A stretch of DNA of 64,000 bases from Liquidambar formosana (lineage: Eukaryota > Streptophyta > Magnoliopsida > Saxifragales > Altingiaceae), in contig CM077824.1 in NCBI GenBank assembly GCA_039720395.1, positions 25,001,278 to 25,065,277 on the forward strand, given 5' to 3'. Positions 11,767-23,000 of the stretch are shown piece after piece; the first letter of the stretch is position 1; every line of letters begins with the position of its first letter. Both the position numbers and the translations under genes were made by a program. The notes under the pieces are model-generated. The model ran no database searches. It was not told the origin of the DNA and saw only the letters and a program-made list of their open reading frames with translations.

Positions 11767-11774
11767 TTTTTATA
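11767..11774 (-). promoter_or_regulatory. AS1 TATA-like box
   Basis: Read on the minus strand this is TATAAAAA within CTATAAAAACACATG, about 48 bp before the AS1 start codon. Gypsy-2 keeps the same box (47456-47463) and the same spacing to its AS1 ATG. The short distance leaves a leader of only about 20 nt if transcription starts about 30 bp downstream. Confidence 0.55.
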
Positions 11775-11861
11775 GGAAAAAGGGTCACAAATTCAAGTCC
11801 TAAAGGAAGTAGAACCGTCAAAATCGCAAAATTCCTGAAAAATCGCAAAAAAGCGCGTCGA

Positions 11862-11898
11862 CCTCGGGTACCGTCCGGGGCCAGATGGTCACCCGAGG
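11862..11898. promoter_or_regulatory. Palindromic module upstream of AS1 (Gypsy-1)
   Basis: The arms CCTCGGGT (11862-11869) and ACCCGAGG (11891-11898) flank a GC-rich centre. The module lies about 90 bp upstream of the AS1 TATA box on the minus strand. Versions occur at 15103-15183, 17831-17868, 47551-47630, 50869-50949, 53535-53614, 58032-58111 and 60561-60640. Confidence 0.6.
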
Positions 11899-12179
11899 CC
11901 TTCGCCTTGTTTTGCCTTGTTTCGCCTGGTTTTGCCTATTTTCGCGTTCGGATGGCCTTTTTAGGCCATTTTCACTCCTATGAACTCACATTAGCTCAAA
12001 TTTACATGAGAAAGGCACCATAACATCATCATAATATATTCAAACAAGCACAACAAGTATCCATACTAAGGGATAAAAAAGTTTGGTTTTAGGTGGCAAG
12101 TACAAAACACAAGCATGAAATGCAAAAAGATAGCCATTGTCTCATTGATTCTACAAGCCCAACAAGAAAGTAAATGAAC

Positions 12180-14818
12180 TCAGCGGTTCCCAGAGCTTCT
12201 TTTGCGGCTCGGCCCAGCTCCGTCACGACCCCCACGAGGTGCTCTAGGAGGGCGCATTGCCGGTGGTGGCTGCATATACAAAATCCATTGCAAAGAGGCT
12301 AACTATGAATAGAGTTGGTTGAAAACCACATATGAGAACTTTGAATAGGTGGAACACTTACCATGACATCCAAACGAGCTTCCGCCATGGATTTGGCTAA
12401 GCTCATCCTCACAAGGTCACGCCTCAAACCTTCACTAAGGTCGATGAACTCTTGGGCATATGCCGCAGGCACCTAGGATAATCAATAAGGGTAAAATTGA
12501 AGGTAATGCTCAAAGAAAGAAAGAAATACCCATAAAGAGAACTCACCTGTTCTCGATTTGGGTCGATCCTAGGAGATTCATCAAATGCAGGATGAGTGAT
12601 AGCGGTTTTGACAAAGTCTGACCCACTGCACAAATCAATGAACCAATTCGGCTGAGGCAAGGGTAGTGACCTATCCCCCTCCATCTCATCTTCCTCAGAG
12701 CCAGGAACCACTCCTGAGCCCACTGTCGAGCTATGCCCTCGTGCTTGCCGACCCTGCAAGTGTTCGCCTATTAAATAGAGTCTCTATCAAAAAGCAAAGG
12801 CTAGGAGAATGTTAAAGACTTACCCACTGAGGAGGGAAGCCTGTCACCCTGGGCCTCATCAGATATTGGAGACAGAAAGTGAACTCCTCCGCGTCCCAGC
12901 CTCTCAAGGCATCCCACAACTCCTCCCCCTCCATTAAGTTAGCATGCCTCATGTTAAGTGGTGGAGGCATTGGAGCCATGGCGGCATTCACATCACCCAT
13001 GACTTGGCATAGGACACGCTCTCCTAGGTACCAATACCTACCCACGGGGCCTTCCAAGAGCACCCTCTTGCCCGTCAGCATCAAGCTAGGAATGCATCGC
13101 TTGGGTAGCATTGGTACCCATATCTTTCAGGGATTCCACTCAATCTGTTCAAAAATCCAAAATGAGAAATTGGGAGTAAAAAAGAAAAAGAAAAGAATGG
13201 GGAAAGAATTTCACCATATCAGCAGTAAGGTTTGCTAGGTGAGCTCTAGCAAAGGCGTAATCATGACGATTCGCCGCTCGGATGGACACATAACTAGGAG
13301 AGTAATTCTTGAGGGTAGGCCATTCAATGGTTTCCTCAGCAAGGGATGGGCGACAGAGGTTGAGGTACTCATAGCACCAAACCTGTCAAAAATTGAAAAA
13401 AAGAGTCAAAAAGAAAGATAATATAAGGAAAAAAATAAAAAGGAATGAAAGGGAAGTAGCATTACCTCCCAAACAAAGGGCATCCCACCGAAGTCCTTAG
13501 TCACACCACGTGACATGTCACACATTGTGCGATACATGGTGGCTAGAGCAGCCCCTCCCCAGTTGAATTTCCTAATCTTGTCAACATCTTCCATGCTTGC
13601 AAGAAGACCCAAAGGGGCTAGGTCGCCCGTGCCGGCAAAGAATGTGCAGGAGATCATGTACAAAAGGAATGCCCTTGTAATACAATCGGGGCTTGCACCC
13701 TCGCTCTCCCTTTGCTTAGCAAACTTGTTGAAAAGCCAAGTGCGTCGCACCGCTTTCTTGATTACCTCGATCTCCATCCCAAGGTAAGCTAGGAGATAAT
13801 CCTCATCCGTGTGAGCCTCCTCATAGAACTCCAAGCTTTTGCCTTTAATGCTTAAGCCCGTGATCATGGTGAAGTCCTTGGGGGTTAGTGTCATCTCCCC
13901 AAAGCCAAAGTGGAATGTATTGGTGGTGTCCCACCATAGCTCAGACAAGGCTAGCAAAGCTTGCCTATCACATTGGTCATTCCACAAAGAGTCTAGGAAT
14001 GGACCAAAACCGGCCTTTTCAATATAGCCCTTGGTAATGGGTTGGAAGTTTTCCATGTTCCGCCACCATTCAATGAGTCCTTTGACAGAGGACCGAGTGC
14101 GCATATCCTGAAAGTTGGGCTATAGCCATTGAAAATACCTTGAAAGTTAGTTGAAAGAACATGGAAATAATAAACCTACACTAGCAATTGGTTCCAAATT
14201 GTTTTCTAAAAGATGTCAAAAAGTTGTTTTTATTCATGAAATGAATTGCTAATGGATGTTTATGAGTTTACTTGTTCATGTGCCTTAATTTGGCAAGGAT
14301 TGAACACTTTTTATCACTTGGGCATTTTATCGAACACTTGGTGGGTGACACCTCCCAAGCCTTCAAACAAAAGAATTTTGTATGATCAATCCTTGCTAAA
14401 TCATAGCATATTACTCACTTGAGGGTTTACTTGTTGATATACATTGATTTGGTGAAGATTGAACATCTTTATTTCACTTGGGAATTTTATCGAACACTTG
14501 GCGGGTGCCATTTTTCAAGCTTTCAAATGAAAAGAATTTGTGTGTTCAATCCTTGCCAAATCAAGGGATATCACTCAACAACCCAAGGGGTATTCAAAAG
14601 AAGTAGAAGGGAATGCAATTTCATCAAAAGAATCGAAAGATTCAAAAGAAAAGTGTTAAGTTGGGTAAACTTACTTCTTGTTGGGAATGGATGAATGAGA
14701 GATGCTTCTCGGGTTCAAGCAACACCCTAGCTTGTGGAGCATCATAGAGTGGTGCCTTGTATGTGCTTTTGACCCCATAGAATGGATACTTGGTGCTTGA
14801 GTCCTTGCTTGATGACAT
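12180..14818 (-). pseudogene. AS2, seven-exon antisense plant mobile domain gene of Gypsy-1
   Basis: Exons on the minus strand are 14818-14675, 14107-13466, 13382-13215, 13144-12824, 12753-12547, 12472-12362 and 12269-12180 (stop TGA). Their lengths are 144, 642, 168, 321, 207, 111 and 90 nt, so every intron is phase 0. All introns are GT-AG with good donors (GTAAGT or GTGAGT in four); introns 2-6 are 70-92 bp, intron 1 is 567 bp. Exon 2 holds the PMD (PF10536 type, as in MAIN and MAIL1): LLALSELWWDTTNTFHF, GFGEMTLTP, MITGLSIKG. Exon 4 has RYWYLGERVLRQV-like residues typical of the PMD C-terminal part; exon 7 encodes a basic RG/SRKR tail. The only break is TGA 13127-13129 in exon 4 (a probable TGG codon). 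Predicted length is 560 aa. Arabidopsis PMD proteins act in the nucleus on silencing and genome integrity; a similar role here is inference. Confidence 0.83.
14289..14560 (-). repeat. Two foldback units in AS2 intron 1
   Basis: Unit 14289-14400 has arms TTTGGCAAGGATTGAACA and TGATCAATCCTTGCTAAA; unit 14448-14560 has TTTGGTGAAGATTGAACA and TGTTCAATCCTTGCCAAA. Each is about 112 bp, with an inner block around ACACTTGGTGGGTG. They form an imperfect tandem duplication. Gypsy-2 has one unit at the same place (50215-50326) with different but still complementary arms. Confidence 0.65.
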
Positions 14819-15102
14819 CCTTGATGATGGAGTTGGGTTTGTGAAAAAGGGGTTTGATTTGGTTTGATTTCACAAAATGATGTGAATTGGTTGTTTTGAT
14901 TGCTAAATGGGCTTGATTTGTTGTTGTTTGATGTGCATTTGATGTTTGGATTGAATGTTTTTGAAGTAGGAATGAGAGAATGAGAGTTGGAGATGATAGG
15001 ATGAGAGTTTAGAGAGAGAAACTCTCTAATTTTCGGGTTGGGAGAATGAGGAAATGAGTGTGCAAGCATGGGTTAAAAACCCAGAATTTTTTCAATAGAG
15101 GG
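14819..15102 (-). other. AS2 putative 5' leader and core promoter region (Gypsy-1)
   Basis: Two blocks are conserved with Gypsy-2 in this region: AGAGAGAGAAACTCTC (15011-15026, plus strand) next to TTTTCGGGTTGGG, and TTAAAAACCCAGAATTTTT (from about 15073; TATA-like on the minus strand). The GA-rich block resembles the GA-rich leader that follows the LTR TATA boxes. An open frame from 15069 read through this region is not supported by the Gypsy-2 comparison, while the frame from ATG 14818 is. Confidence 0.45.
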
Positions 15103-15183
15103 CCTCGGGTAACCGTCCACCCTTGGACGGTCAGCCGTCTTGCCCTGGACGGTTGACCATTTGAGGGCAGATGGTCACCCTAG
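15103..15183. promoter_or_regulatory. Palindromic module upstream of AS2 (Gypsy-1)
   Basis: The left arm is CCTCGGGT (15103-15110); the right side reads GGTCACCCTAG, decayed by one base from the consensus CCCGAG. The centre holds further inverted pieces such as GACGGTCAGCCGTC. It lies about 285 bp upstream of the AS2 ATG and takes the same place as the module at 50869-50949 in Gypsy-2. Confidence 0.55.
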
Positions 15184-15449
15184 CCCGCTTTGCCTGTTTG
15201 CCCCATTTCGCGCACTTGCGACCTCTAAACTTCTCCAAATTGACTTTTTGTGCAATCCTTGAATTATGGGATGAATATATCCCCCAAGTTTATCAAGTTT
15301 CAATGAAATTTTTGAATCTTGGGTGATTGTATTCGCCCGCATAACGAGGAATTGTAATAGCCAGGATAAATGGCTTTCTCATGAAATGAGCTTAGTGTTG
15401 AATTGATGGACTTTCAAGTCTTGGAAGTCAATTCTCTAGGAGATGATAA
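15184..15449. other. Gypsy-1 3' UTR, no feature recognised
   Basis: This AT-rich stretch lies between the AS2 module and the hairpin array. I see no open frame, repeat or conserved block. Confidence 0.5.
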
Positions 15450-16560
15450 TGATATCATATCATGTGATAAAGATAATTTCACATGAAATGACTTGCTAAT
15501 CATGTGATAAAGATAACTTCACATGAAATGATGATTCATGAGCTATGCTAGTTACGAAGTAACTTGCTATCTTTGTGAAGAGGGCATGAAATGCACCTTG
15601 TTTTCCAATCAATTGACTTTCAAAATCAATATTACATCATGTGATAAAGATAATTTCACATGAAATGCATTTGATTTGGAGTTAAATGACTCCCAGTACA
15701 TTGTCATTCCATGTGATAAGGATAGTTTCACACAAAATGATAAGAAATAAGCTTGATTTTGAATCAATTGACTTGCAATTGGGTCTCATATCATGTGATA
15801 AACACAATTTCCCATGAAATGACGATCCATGAGTTATGCAATAACTCCCCGTCTTTGTTACTTCCACAGAAAGTGGCACAATTTCCCATGAAATGATGAT
15901 CCATGAGTTATGCAATAACTCCCCGTCTTTGTTACTTCCACAGAAAGTGGTGGCACAATTTCCCATGAAATGACGATCCATGAGTTATGCAATAACTCCC
16001 CGTCTTTGTTACTTCCACAGAAAGTGGCACAATTTCCCATGAAATGACGATCCATGAGTTATGCAATAACTCCCCATTTTGTTACTTCCACAGAAAGTGG
16101 CACAATTTCACATAAAATGACGAACCATGAGTTATGCAATAACTCCCCGTCTTTGTTACTCCCACAGAAAGTGGCACAATTTCACATAAAATGACGAACC
16201 ATGAGTTATGCAATAACTCCCCGTCTTTGTTATTCCCACAGAAAGTGGCACAATTTCACATGAAATGACGATTCATGAGTTATGCAATAACTCCCTGTCT
16301 TTGTTACTTCCACTAGAAAGTGGCACAATTTCACATAAAATGACGATTCATGAGTTATGAAATAACTCCCTGTCTTTGTTGTTTCCACAGAAAGTGGCAT
16401 GAAATCACAATTTCACATGAAATGATACATGAGTTATGCAATAACTCCATATCTTTGTTGTTTCCACTGAAAGTGGCATGAAATCATAATTTGATGAGTC
16501 ATGAGTTATGAAATAACTCACCACATTTGTTATCCCCAGTGAGACTGGCATGAAATGCCC
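15450..16560 (+). repeat. Hairpin-rich tandem array in Gypsy-1 3' UTR (74-bp unit)
   Basis: From about 15803 a 74-bp unit is repeated about nine times, degrading after 16300. Each unit holds GAGTTATGCAATAACTC (arms GAGTTAT/ATAACTC) and CCACAGAAAGTGG (arms CCAC/GTGG). Before it, a third hairpin with arms CATGTGA/TCACATG recurs near 15462, 15499, 15638 and 15710. Minus-strand open frames in the array (15682-15981, 15858-16055) are periodic by-products. Tat-type 3' UTRs are known to be hypervariable and to carry such arrays. Confidence 0.88.
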
Positions 16561-17112
16561 TTGGTTTTGAATTGATGGACATTCAATTCACCAATAATTC
16601 ACATAAAATGATGATTTATGAGTTATAAAATAACTCGTTTTGAGAATGCCAATGAGATTGGCAGGGTACCTTGTGATGCACTAGTGCAACTAGCTTTGCA
16701 TCATGAGAAGACCATGTGGATATCACTAATGCAATTAGTGCATGGTAAAGGCATTTGCATGAGCGCACCAACGAATGTTGGCATGTATAGAAATGCATTC
16801 AATTATCTGCTTCGATGAAATCGTTGCAAGCTTGGATATGACGAAGTCTATCCTGTTGGTTCCCTTTGAGTTTGTTGGTATTAATGAGATTAATCCATCA
16901 AAAAGAATGTGTTGTTATATCACTAATGCAATTAGTGCAGGCATTTGCATGAGCGCACCAACGAGTGTTGGTATGCATTCAATTCGTTGCTTCGATGAAA
17001 TCGTCGCATGCTTGGTCTATCCTTTTGAGTTTGTTGGTATTAATGAGATTAATCCATCAAACAAAAATGGGTTGTTCTTTGATCATTGGCTCGCAAGTGA
17101 AACTTGTTCACC
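16561..17112 (+). other. Gypsy-1 3' UTR distal part with a duplicated block
   Basis: A block with CACTAATGCAATTAGTG followed by GGCATTTGCATGAGCGCACC occurs at about 16724-16790 and again at 16921-16960, each time leading into GCTTCGATGAAATCGT. The palindrome and GCCAATGAGATTGGC (16648-16662) continue the hairpin theme. The last 60 bp before the polypurine tract match Gypsy-2 and Gypsy-3. There is no convincing gene here. Confidence 0.6.
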
Positions 17113-17125
17113 AATGAGGGGCTTC
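17113..17125 (+). other. Polypurine tract of Gypsy-1
   Basis: AATGAGGGGCTTC directly precedes the LTR start TGTCACACC. The same 13 bases precede the LTRs at 52824 and 57325, which fits the plus-strand primer site. Confidence 0.8.
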
Positions 17126-17830
17126 TGTCACACCCCATTTTTGTCACCTTAGCTAGGACATATCATTTCATGTAGGATTTTGAGTCCTTTTTGAGTCTAG
17201 TCTTTTGCATTGAGTTTCTATGGCATTGAATATCATGTGTATGAATTTTGAAGTGATTTGGAGTCCATCTCGATAGTCAATAAGAACTTTTGCGACTTGA
17301 AGGGCATAATCGTCTTTTAAGCCGTATATTTTCCATTTGACCTTGGAATGAATCCCGAGTCATCCCATCAAGTTCATATGGTTATATAGAATCCATATAT
17401 AGGTTCAATTTCATGAATTAATGGTTTAAGATCAATTCGGCTCGTAATGGTTCGGGTTGGCTAAAAGACCCTTTCTTGGTTTGCTCAAATTGACTCATAA
17501 GACCCAACCAATTTTCTCTCATTTAACTTCAATTGGGCTTTATTTATGTCCTAAACATGTTTAGAAAGATCAATTTTCGATTGGGAAAGCATTCGGTTCG
17601 ACCTTGTGTACAAACCCAGCTTAGCGACGATGAAGCACCATGGTTAACCACCTTTGTAAAACCCAACCATGCACCCATGGTTGAGGATTTTTGTCCCAAA
17701 ATACATAAAAATGTGTTCCCCTTCGAAACATGGTCGTTTTGGCTTTTATTTCGTCAAAATCGGACTTAATTTGAGCATTTTAGGACTTCTACAGCAAGTG
17801 GGAGTAAAAACCGGAGAAAAAATAGAGGAC

Positions 17831-17868
17831 CCTCGGGTAACCGTCCAGGCCTAGTTGGTCACCCGAGG
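17831..17868. promoter_or_regulatory. Palindromic module in LTR A
   Basis: The arms CCTCGGGT and ACCCGAGG flank ACCGTCC and TTGGTC. It lies about 190 bp upstream of the LTR TATA box. Confidence 0.6.
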
Positions 17869-18054
17869 AGTCCTTCTTTAACTCAAACTCTGACTCTTCT
17901 ATCCCTCTTTTGACGGTTTCCTCCGCCAAAACAACTTGTCTGAACTTAGGAGTGTGTAGGTTTGAGTTGTTTGAGCACCAAGAGAGTCTCTAATAGCCCT
18001 AGGATCATTGTTTAATGAATTAATCTTAGCCATTGGTTTAGGGGGTCAGTTCTC

Positions 18055-18063
18055 TATATAAAG
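18055..18063 (+). promoter_or_regulatory. LTR A TATA box
   Basis: TATATAAAG is followed by a GA-rich leader and a splice donor. The equivalents are TATAAATA at 53813-53820, 58299-58306 and 60838-60845. Confidence 0.65.
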
Positions 18064-20093
18064 GACATGATATTCAGCACATAGGAGGAGGTTAATTGCA
18101 CTTTACACTTAGAGAGAGAGGGAGCTACGAGTTTGGAGAGCTAGAAGGACTTCAAGAGGAGGCTCTTCAACCCCAAGCAAGCAAGGAAACAAGAGGATTG
18201 AAGACAAGGAAGAGTCTACAAGAGGTAAGCCTACCCCTTTAATGCTGAACATGAATTTCTGCTTCTCCTTTTTCTCTTTCTTCTTCTTCTTCTAAGATAG
18301 CTATGGTGCATGCAATAGTTCTTCTTATGGATGGAATTCAATGTCTACATGATGTTATATGAATGATTTTAGGATAGTTTATGGCTTATATGCTTGATAA
18401 TCCCTGGTTTACTAAGGATTGGAAAGTATTACTCTTTCTATCTTCTTAAATCATGCATAGTTCACATGTTTAGGTTGTTGTGATTATTATCATGAATTGA
18501 TGCTCCTGTTAGTTAATATATATGATATGAGTGATATTCATGATAATTTGAGCATGTTTTAGGGTCATTTAGTAGGTTTTTATGCATAGTTGTGAGATTA
18601 GGGTTTCGATAACCCTGAAATCGCATAGGTCTTATACAGCATACTTAGCTTAGTTTTGTGAGTTGTTGCTCATCATAATCATTCTATATATGCTGCATAT
18701 AGTTGAATCATGCTAGGTTTGCATTCATATAGTATGTTTTATAGGTTTTTTGGAGACATTATCCTTTTCTAAGGATAATTATCCTTTTCGTTGAGTGAGG
18801 TTTTGCATGAGAGTCTTCTGTGATGTGTTTAAGCATGAAATCTTTTCTGTTGTGTTCTAGGGTATATATTTTACGTAGGATATGCTGATTGCACCTCCCC
18901 ATAACGACTTTTTTATGTGAAATTATCTTAGGATAGTTTCGCTTAAGAAAGCTCGCCGTAGGAAGGCCTATTTTCATATTTTACATGAAATATCATCTTT
19001 TTTATTAGGATATGCATTGTTATCATGTTTATTGATATTATTGAAGTCTCTTATGCTTATTAGTGTGTCTTTGATAGGTTTTTATGCATGTTAGTCGAGT
19101 CATTGCATGTAGGATTGAGTTAAAGTCCTTAGTTATTCATTATTCTTGTTGTTTGCATGATTAATGGATGATTTTAAGCCTTGTCAAGGTTCTGTCCAAA
19201 TTTGCATATTGCTTTCTTTGCATGATTTTGTGCACTTGTAAGGGTGCAAACAGGTACAATGCTTGTCCTATTGCAAATAGGGCTGCTATGGTCTGAAATG
19301 GCTAATGTTTGGAGCTTGTGCGCTCAGGTAAGTAGGGTTTGAAGGTGCCCCAATTCACCTTTCTTTTTCTTTCTTTTCTCTTCTCCCTCCTAGGGTTACT
19401 TCTTAATACAAGCTTATGGTAATAATCAAAGGTTTCCTTCAATATAAAATTCATGTTTTTATCAAGGTTTTCCTCTTATGGAAGTTTTCAGTTTTGGATT
19501 AAATCAATGTATTTTCAAATGAGGAAACCTAGGGTTTTTACCATAGGTTTGTATTAGGTTGTAACCCTATTCTTTTCGAACTACGTGGACTTTGATCCAT
19601 GTATTTCGCTGCATGGTACGTAGGCGCTCTTCGTGAGGCTCAAGTCCGTTCTAGGATCCAAGTATCCTAGGCTTTTCTTTTCTTTTCTTCTTTTTTTCTG
19701 TTTTGTTTTATCTGAGTGATTGTGCATGAGATGATTGGATGAAATATATGATATGCATGCTGCCTTGTGATGATATATGATGATATTTTAGTGGAAAAGA
19801 TCTTAAGTTAGCCCAATTAAATTAAGAGACCAACTCGGGCGATGTGGGTGCCTATGGGTTTTTGCCCAGAACCTTCTTACGTCGTAACTTAGCCCCCGAA
19901 TCCAATTTTCTGGTTTCAAAGACTTTGCTTTTCCTTTAATGGAGTCATGTGGTTTTGAAAATAAAACATTTTTGTGGTTTTCCTCTTTCCCTAAAAAATG
20001 AGGTGGCGACTCCCTTTTTGTTTGTTGTCTTTAAACCCCCTTATATTTCTGCCAAACCCTTGTGGGCTCCGCGCGCTTTTCCGTGGGTTCACA

Positions 20094-23000
20094 CCTATCA
20101 TCATCGTCAGATTGAAAATCTGAATCCGTATAACCAACCATTTCTAAATTTCTTCCTCCATAGACAAGGAATAGTTCCTTAGTTCTTCTTAAGTACTTAA
20201 GGACAGCCTTGACTGCTTCCCAGTGTTTCACACCTAGGTCTGCCTGATATCTGCTTGTAACACTTACACCAAAGGCGATATCTGGTCTTGTACACAACAT
20301 GGCATACATTAGACTCCCTACGGCAGAAGCATAGGGAATCGTCCTCATGTACGCAATCTCCTCTGGAGTTTTAGGTGCCATGTTTTTAGACAACTTGATT
20401 CCATGCCTAACAGGAATTAGACCTCTTTTGGAATCTTCTAAATTGAACCTTTTCAATATTTTGTCTATGTACAATGGTTGGGAGAGACCTAGCATCCTTT
20501 TAGATCTATCTCTATAGACCTTTATTCCCAGAATATAGGATGCTTCTCCCAAATCTTTCATGGAGAAATTCTGTGAAAGCCACTCTTTCACTTTTGATAA
20601 CATTTCTACTTTATTCCCGATAAGTAGAATGTCATCAACATATAGGACCAGGAAGGTAATCGCACTCCCACTAACTTTCTTGTACACACATGGTTCATCC
20701 ATATTCTGTAGGAAACCAAACGATTTGATTGCCTCATCGAATCGGATGTTCCAGCTTCTAGAAGCTTGTTTGAGTCCATAAATGGACCGCTGTAGCTTGC
20801 ACACTTTGTAGTCCTCACCACTGGATGTAAAACCCTCAGGTTGCTGCATATAAAGGTCTTCCTCAATGTTTCCATTAAGGAAAGCGGTCTTTACATCCAT
20901 TTGCCATATCTCATAATCGTAGTGCGCAGCTATAGCTAACAAGATCCTAATGGACTTAAGCATAGCCACTGGCGAGAAGGTTTCCTCATAGTCAATACCA
21001 TGTCTTTGTCGGTAACCTTTTGCCACTAGCCTAGCCTTGTAGGTCTCTACCTTTCCATCTGAGCCTATCTTCCTTTTGAAGATCTATTTGCAGCCAATAG
21101 GTACTATACCTTCTGGTGGATCAACTAAAGTCCAGACTTTGTTGGAATACATCGAGTCCATTTCAGATTTCATAGCTTCCAGCCATTTGTTCGAATCAAT
21201 ATCCGAAATCGCCTGTCCGTAAGTAGTAGGGTCATCTGGGTGTTCTCTATCACCAAGGAACAATTCCTCTGCATTATGGTTCAGAAATCCATATCTCTCA
21301 GGTGCAACAGATACCCTACTCGATCTACGGAGAGGTTGTGGTACATTAGTGGGTTCTGTCTCATCAGGGACAGGGGTGGGATCACTGTCGGTTTGTGTCT
21401 CATCAGACAATTCTTTGAGTTCTATTTTCCTGTTATTGCCTCCTTCTTGAATAAACTCTTTTTCAAGAAAGACTGCAAACTTACTAACAAACACCTTTTG
21501 TTCATCAGGATAATAGAAATAATATCCTAAACTCTTTTTAGGATATCCCACAAACCTACATTTAATTAATCTTGATTCTAACTTGGTTGCATCATGTGTC
21601 TTTACATATGCAGTGCAACCCCATACCTTAATATGTTTAAGGCTTGGTGCTCTCCCTTTCCATATCTCATACGGTGTCTTAGGGACAGATTTGGTTGGGA
21701 CTCTGTTCAACAAGTACGCGGCAGTTTCCAGGGCATGTCCCCAGAAGGACAATGGTAAATCAGTGTAACTCATCATGGACCTAACCATATCCAATAAGGT
21801 TCTATTCCTCCTTTCTGACACACCATTAAGCTGTGGTGTTCCAGGAGGTGTCCATTGAGATAGAATGCCCGCTTGAACAAGATGATCTAAAAACTCACTA
21901 GTTAAATATTCTCTTCCTCGATCCGATCGAAGAGCTTTAATACTTTTACTAGTTTGTTTCTCTACTTCATATCTGAATTCTTTGAACTTTTCAAATGCTT
22001 CAGATTTGTACTTCATCAAGTACACATACCCATACCTAGAATAATCATCGGTAAAGGTTATAAAGTAAGAGAAACCTCCACGAGCATGTATGCTCATAGG
22101 ACCACATACATCACTATGTATCAATCCTAATATGTCTGCAGCTCTCTCACCGTGACCGGTGAAAGGTGACTTGGTCATTTTACCTAGTAAACAGGATTCA
22201 CAAGTTGGAAAGGGCATAGAAACCAATGGACCCAATTGTCCATCCTTACACATCTTGTAAATCCTATTCTCACTGATATAACCTAGTCTCAAGTGCCAGT
22301 TATATGCGGAGTTTTCTTCATCTCTTGTTCTTTTGGGTTTGTCTGCATTCAATTTAGAACTATCATGCTCTCTGCAATTAACATTTGCAATAAAGTTTAG
22401 AAAATAAAGGCCATTCACATAAACTCCAGAAGTAATGAACTCTTCATTTTTAAATAAAGAACATTTATTCTCCTCAAAAACAAACCTAAATCCTTGTTTA
22501 GATAATACTGAAATAGAAATAATGTTTCTTATAACTTCTGGAATATAAAGACAGCCTGATAATTCTAAACTACTCCCACTAGGCAAAGTCAAGCAGCAAG
22601 TCCCCACGGCTAATGCAGCAACGTTTGCTCCATTTCCCACTCGTAGGGTTACTTCTCCTTTACTCAGCCTTCTGCTTCCCACTAGGTCCTGCATGGAATT
22701 ACAAATATGAGAACTCGCACCAGAATCTAGTACCCAAGTGGAAGCAGAGCTAACACTCATGTTAGTCTCAAGTATAAGAGCATAATCCATACCTTCCGAA
22801 GGTTGGTTCTTCAGAGTATCTAGATACTCTTGGCAGTTACGTTTCCAATGCCCATCTTTACCGCAGTAAAAACAGATCCCTTTACCTTTCCTCTTCCTTT
22901 GGGTACTATTACCCTTTCTTATTCCCTTGCCTTTAGGTTTGAGCATAGAATTGGAAGCAGGAACTTCAACCCATTCATCACATTCAAGCAAGAACTCTTT

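Larger units (their letters stand above)
2810..20093 (+). mobile_element. Gypsy-1: Tat/Ogre-type Ty3/gypsy element (5' end outside the window)
   Basis: The element reads in order: leader, gag, protease, G-patch, intron, RT, RNase H, archaeal-type RNase H, integrase, two antisense genes, hairpin array, polypurine tract and a 2968-bp 3' LTR. The double RNase H and the protease-RT intron are Tat/Ogre traits. Copia-B is inserted in its leader. Its right end (TTCACA, 20093) abuts copia RNase H codons of Copia-A, so Gypsy-1 itself inserted there; CCTAT (20094-20098) is the predicted target duplication, with the other copy left of the window. Confidence 0.88.
17126..20093 (+). mobile_element. Gypsy-1 3' LTR (LTR A, 2968 bp)
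   Basis: The LTR starts TGTCACACCCCATTTTTG and ends GGGTTCACA. It contains the palindromic module (17831-17868), a TATA box (18055-18063), a GA-rich leader, a putative splice donor AGAG/GTAAGC (GT at 18225), a second donor CTCAG/GTAAGT (GT at 19328) and the R-like pair at 19578-19625. It is related to, but clearly diverged from, LTRs B, C and D. No open frame in it is worth calling. Confidence 0.92.

Noticed and set aside
12879..13238. 119-codon plus-strand ORF (and other plus-strand ORFs over AS2)
   Set aside because: They are shadows of AS2 exons; the minus-strand frame carries the conserved motifs and splice sites.
14671..15069. 132-codon minus-strand ORF upstream of the PMD exon
   Set aside because: The shifted frame from ATG 14818 is the one conserved with Gypsy-2 and ends in a proper splice donor; the long ORF is not conserved.
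15682..16055. Minus-strand ORFs with repeated MDRHFMGNCA-like wording
   Set aside because: They follow the 74-bp repeat period and are not conserved in Gypsy-2.
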